From positions 3,100,001 through 3,164,000 of the forward strand of contig NZ_CP031015.1 in the NCBI RefSeq assembly GCF_003850245.1: a stretch of 64,000 nt of DNA, in the 5' to 3' direction. The stretch comes from Microbacterium sp. ABRD28 (lineage in GTDB: Bacteria; Actinomycetota; Actinomycetes; Actinomycetales; Microbacteriaceae). A program made the position numbers and the translations under genes. The notes below the pieces were generated by a model. It did no database searches and was not told where the DNA came from. It saw only the letters and a program-made list of their open reading frames with translations. Below, in pieces: positions 61,413 through 64,000 of the stretch. Position 1 is the first letter of the stretch, and each line of letters begins with the position of its first letter.

Positions 61413-62651
61413 ATGGCCGCGAAGACACCGCCCGCGATCCTCGACGTCGACGGCGAGGAGGTGCGGATCTCCAGCCCCGACAAGGTCGTCTTCCCCGAGC
61501 CCGGGATCACCAAGCTCGCCCTCGTCGAGTACTACCTCGCCGTCGCCGACGGAGCCCTCCGTGGGGCGGGCGGGCGCCCGATGGTGCTCAAGCGCTTCCC
61601 GCGCGGCATCGACGCCGAACCGTTCTTCCAGAAGCGCGTGCCCGAGAACCACCCCGCGTTCATCGACACCGCCACGCTGCACTACGCGTCGGGCACGTCC
61701 GCCGAAGAGGCCGTCATCCGAAACCCCGCCGGGCTCGCGTGGATCGTCAACCTCGGATGCCTCGACCTGAACCCGCACCCCGTGCGCGCGGAAGACCTCG
61801 ACCACCCCGACGAGCTGCGGATCGACCTCGACCCGATGCCGGGCGTCGAGTGGTCGCAGATCGTCGACGTCGCCCTCGTCGCCCGCGAGGTGCTCGACGA
61901 CGTGGGGCTCGTGGGCTGGCCCAAGACGAGCGGGTCGCGGGGCCTGCACATCCTCGTCCGTATCGCCCCGGAGTGGGACTACAAGCAGGTGCGCCTCGCG
62001 GCCGAGACCCTCGCCCGCGAGGTCGAGAACCGCGCACCCGGCCTCGCGACGGCGCGGTGGTGGAAGGAGGAGCGGGGCGAGAGCGTCTTCGTCGACTTCA
62101 ATCAGAACGCCAAGGACCGCACCGTCGCCTCGGCGTACTCGGTGAGGCCCCGGCCCGACGCCCGGGTGTCGGCACCGCTGTCGTGGGACGAGGTGCGCAC
62201 CGCCCTGCCCGAGACGTTCACCGTGCCGACGATGATCACCCGGTACGCCGAGATCGGCGACCCGCACGCCGGCATCGATGAGGCCGTCGGGTCGCTCGAC
62301 GGACTGCTGCGGCTGGCCGATGAGCTCGGCCCTGCCGAGAAACCGCCCCGCGGTGGTGACGGATCCGGACGCCGCCAATCGACGATGCCGCTCATCGAGG
62401 TCGCCCGCACCAAGACCAAACCCGAGGCGGTGGAGGCGCTGGAGACGTGGAAGGCGCATCACGCCGGCGTCGCCGCGCAGCTGCATCCGGCCGACGTCAT
62501 GATCGACGGCATGCGCGGATCCTCCTCCCTCTGGTACCGGGTTCGGGTGAACCTGCAGCATGTCGCCGAGGGCGAGCGGCCCCCGCAGGAGGACCTCATC
62601 GCCGACTACGACCCGTGGGCCGGGAAGGTCTGGCCGAAGGCCGAGCGGTAG
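61413..62651 (+). CDS. LigD polymerase-domain protein (stand-alone)
   Basis: 412-residue primase-polymerase of the LigD PolDom/AEP family, used in end joining or RNA/DNA synthesis at breaks. MVLKRFPRGIDAEPFFQKRVP (about 53-73), LRIDLDPMPG (about 136, the metal Asp pair) and KTSGSRGLHILVRI (about 171-184) are the family motifs. There is no fused ligase or nuclease domain and no Ku gene is nearby. TACGGT ends 7 bases before the ATG; it lies 25 bases after the XRE gene. The C-terminal 90 residues (from PLIEVARTKTK) are not typical of PolDom. Confidence 0.88.
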   Translation: MAAKTPPAILDVDGEEVRISSPDKVVFPEPGITKLALVEYYLAVADGALRGAGGRPMVLKRFPRGIDAEPFFQKRVPENHPAFIDTATLHYASGTSAEEAVIRNPAGLAWIVNLGCLDLNPHPVRAEDLDHPDELRIDLDPMPGVEWSQIVDVALVAREVLDDVGLVGWPKTSGSRGLHILVRIAPEWDYKQVRLAAETLAREVENRAPGLATARWWKEERGESVFVDFNQNAKDRTVASAYSVRPRPDARVSAPLSWDEVRTALPETFTVPTMITRYAEIGDPHAGIDEAVGSLDGLLRLADELGPAEKPPRGGDGSGRRQSTMPLIEVARTKTKPEAVEALETWKAHHAGVAAQLHPADVMIDGMRGSSSLWYRVRVNLQHVAEGERPPQEDLIADYDPWAGKVWPKAER

Positions 62652-62652
62652 A

Positions 62653-63162
62653 TCACGTCGGTCGCTGGAGCCCCGCGACGATGGTGTCGAGCCCGTACAC
62701 GTAGGCCTCGTCGAGATCACCGCCCAGGCGGAAGGCTCCGGCCAGCTCCATGGTGAGGAAACCCGTCGCCCACGCCGTGACCACGCGCGCGGCATCGAGA
62801 CTCTTCGTCGCCTCGAGGATGGGGTCGGCGACGTCGCGGAACGCTCCCGCCGCCGACTCCGAGTCGAGCAGCAGGCGGAAGCTCGCCGGATTCGCTCGCG
62901 CGAACGCCCGGTACGCATGGGCGAGCTCGGCGACGCTTTCGTCGGTCGCGGCGAAGCGGCGGGAGAGGTCGGATGCCGCATCCTCGGCTACGAGGCGCAG
63001 AAGCTCGTCGCGGCCCTCCACCCGCTTGTAGAGAGAGGGCGCGCGGACCCCCACACGCTCGGCCACAGCCTGCATGGTGACGCCCGCGAGCCCGTTCTTC
63101 TCGAGCAGATCACGGGCGGTGGCGACGATCGCCGGGAGGGTGGTGCGCTCAGGGGTGGGCAT
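62653..63162 (-). CDS. TetR-family regulator (WHG C-terminal domain)
   Basis: 169-residue repressor. The N-terminal helix-turn-helix is TLPAIVATARDLLEKNG, then VTMQAVAERVGVRAPSLYKRV with recognition helix at about 33-45; the C-terminus (ASFRLLLDSESAAGAF and ATGFLTMELAGAFRLGG) is of WHG type. GGAGA lies 6 bases before the ATG at 63162. It diverges from a metallo-beta-lactamase-like gene whose promoter region contains TAGCC repeats, so it likely controls that gene. Confidence 0.9.
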   Translation of the reverse strand: MPTPERTTLPAIVATARDLLEKNGLAGVTMQAVAERVGVRAPSLYKRVEGRDELLRLVAEDAASDLSRRFAATDESVAELAHAYRAFARANPASFRLLLDSESAAGAFRDVADPILEATKSLDAARVVTAWATGFLTMELAGAFRLGGDLDEAYVYGLDTIVAGLQRPT

Positions 63163-63208
63163 CGCGTGTCTCCATCGAAGGCGAGGGGCGTGGAATAACG
63201 AAGAGCTA

Positions 63209-63244
63209 TTGACGTTAGCCATGAAGGCTATGTATCGTAGCCAT
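63209..63244 (+). promoter_or_regulatory. Promoter with TAGCC/GGCTA repeats before the MBL gene
   Basis: TTGACG (63209-63214) and TATCGT (63233-63238) are 18 bases apart. TAGCC at 63216 and 63238, with GGCTA at 63226-63230 between, give overlapping inverted repeats over the promoter, the place for the TetR repressor. Confidence 0.65.
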
Positions 63245-63271
63245 CGTAACCCACGCAGAGAGAAGACGGCA

Positions 63272-64000
63272 ATGCGACTCGCACCCCAGCTCCACCGCAT
63301 CGGCAACGACATCGTCGCGGCGTATTTCGTCGAGACCGCCGACGGCATCACCCTCATCGACGCCGGACTCCCCGGGCACTGGCGAGACCTCCTCCGCGAG
63401 CTGCGTGCGATGGGACGCGAGCTCAGCGACATCCGAGGGGTCATCCTCACGCACGGCGACAGCGACCACCTCGGCTTCGCCGAGCGGCTGCGCAGCGAGC
63501 ACGGTGTGCCCGTCTACATCCACGCCGCCGACGCCGAGCGGGCGAAGGGCGGCTCCAAGCCGCCGACGCCGATGGGACGCAAGCGGCTCGGCGCGCTGGT
63601 CGGCTTCTTCGCCTATGCGGCGCGCAAGGGCGGGGCACGTACCCGACACCTCACCGAGGTCATCGCGATCGAAGACGGGCAGGTGCTGCCCCTCCCCGGC
63701 GATCCGCAGATCGTCGCACTCCCCGGCCACTCGCCCGGAAGCATCGCGGTGCACGTCCCCGCGGTGCGGGCGGCGTTCGTCGGAGACGCCCTCACCACCC
63801 GCTCGGTGCTCACCGGCGAGGTCGGGCCGCAGCCGGCGCCCTTCACCGACGAGCCGGCCGAGGCGCTCGCCTCGCTCGACCGGCTCTCCGGGCTCGACGT
63901 CGAGTGGATCCTCCCCGGCCACGGCGCGCCCTGGCGCGGCCGGCCAGCCGACGCCGTGGCCGCGGTGCGGGCGGCGGCGTCGGCCTCACTCCCCGGATTC
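63272..64000 (+). CDS. MBL-fold metallo-hydrolase (partial, cut by window end)
   Basis: 243 codons of a metallo-beta-lactamase-fold hydrolase, still open at the window end. LIDAGLPGHW (about 29) and VILTHGDSDHLGFAERL (about 58-74) mark the metal site; the usual second His of HxHxDH is Asp here (HGDSDH). LPGHSPGSIAVHV (about 150), FVGDALTT (about 168) and ILPGHGAPW (about 212) supply the remaining ligands. The ATG at 63272 has AGAGAGAAG upstream. It is probably controlled by the divergent TetR gene. Confidence 0.87.
   Translation, partial: MRLAPQLHRIGNDIVAAYFVETADGITLIDAGLPGHWRDLLRELRAMGRELSDIRGVILTHGDSDHLGFAERLRSEHGVPVYIHAADAERAKGGSKPPTPMGRKRLGALVGFFAYAARKGGARTRHLTEVIAIEDGQVLPLPGDPQIVALPGHSPGSIAVHVPAVRAAFVGDALTTRSVLTGEVGPQPAPFTDEPAEALASLDRLSGLDVEWILPGHGAPWRGRPADAVAAVRAAASASLPGF

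Noticed and set aside
1..64000. CRISPR arrays, restriction, retron or other defence systems
   Set aside because: No regularly spaced repeats, cas-like genes, methyltransferase/endonuclease pairs or reverse transcriptases were seen. The HNH gene alone is not evidence for defence.
1..64000. tRNA, rRNA or integrated phage sequences
   Set aside because: No cloverleaf-like sequence or attachment repeat was recognised in the short intergenic gaps, and no integrase or phage structural gene is present.

Overview
The window is a high-GC chromosomal segment (roughly 70% GC, strong G/C preference at third codon positions) from an actinobacterium. The gene content (DUF222/13E12-type HNH nuclease, MalF/MalG transporter without its own ATPase, DUF1918 and DUF3140 proteins, fused OleBC, cysteine-ending leader peptide) fits Microbacteriaceae, most likely Microbacterium or a close relative; this is inference from gene style, not from a marker gene. 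Genes are tightly packed, many starts overlap the previous stop by 1 or 4 bases, and no tRNA, rRNA, CRISPR array, insertion sequence or prophage was seen. The only gene-poor stretch over 300 bases is 11205-11704, which holds the LacI operators, a promoter, a short leader ORF and a hairpin.

Layout. 1-3.0 kb: SbcD (cut by the window edge), a hydrolase, small acidic proteins, a DUF1622 membrane protein and a GNAT enzyme. 3.1-11.3 kb: a LacI-controlled sugar locus reading leftward (lipoprotein binding protein, two permeases, YicI-type GH31 alpha-xylosidase, GH1 beta-glycosidase) with palindromic operators in front of both the transporter and the regulator; the likely job is uptake and hydrolysis of xyloglucan-type oligosaccharides. 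11.4-12.5 kb: an apparently leaderless peptide ending in Cys-rich codons, a hairpin, and an orphan OmpR-type DNA-binding protein. 12.5-18.0 kb: a glycan locus (polysaccharide pyruvyl transferase, HEAT-repeat/GT4 fusion, GT1, GT2). 18-34.4 kb: mostly single genes (AlkA-like glycosylase, S9 peptidase, SDR, aldo-keto reductase, TetR/MFS pair with a clear palindromic operator, DUF899, HNH nuclease, WYL regulator/VOC pair, DUF697 GTPase, CHAD protein, luciferase-like oxidoreductase). 34.4-37.5 kb: a coupled three-gene operon (acyl-CoA dehydrogenase, PIG-L deacetylase fused to a methyltransferase, GT2) with no function known to me. 37.6-45 kb: membrane proteins, hydrolase, CoA transferase, an apparent HIRAN-like/glycolipid-binding fusion, a PLP decarboxylase with a membrane partner, HAD phosphatase. 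45.0-53.5 kb: glycerate kinase and a six-gene, mostly stop/start-overlapping operon that joins a CDP-alcohol phosphatidyltransferase/flippase-like fusion with an NMT1-type ABC importer (its permease is a double-length fusion) and two GT4 enzymes. 53.8-58.4 kb: a complete oleA-oleBC-oleD long-chain olefin operon. 58.6-64 kb: DUF3140, glycerophosphodiesterase, Bax-inhibitor-like membrane protein with a strong terminator, XRE regulator, stand-alone LigD-type polymerase, and a TetR/metallo-beta-lactamase divergent pair cut by the window end.

Across the whole window, at least 19 genes on both strands have a TANNNT-like (or CANNNT) -10 element ending 6 or 7 bases before the start codon, and most of them lack a Shine-Dalgarno sequence. 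This is the signature of leaderless transcripts and is the most pervasive non-coding pattern seen. The most promising undescribed systems are the 46.2-53.5 kb lipid/ABC/glycosyltransferase operon, the 34.4-37.5 kb operon and the HEAT-GT4 glycan locus.
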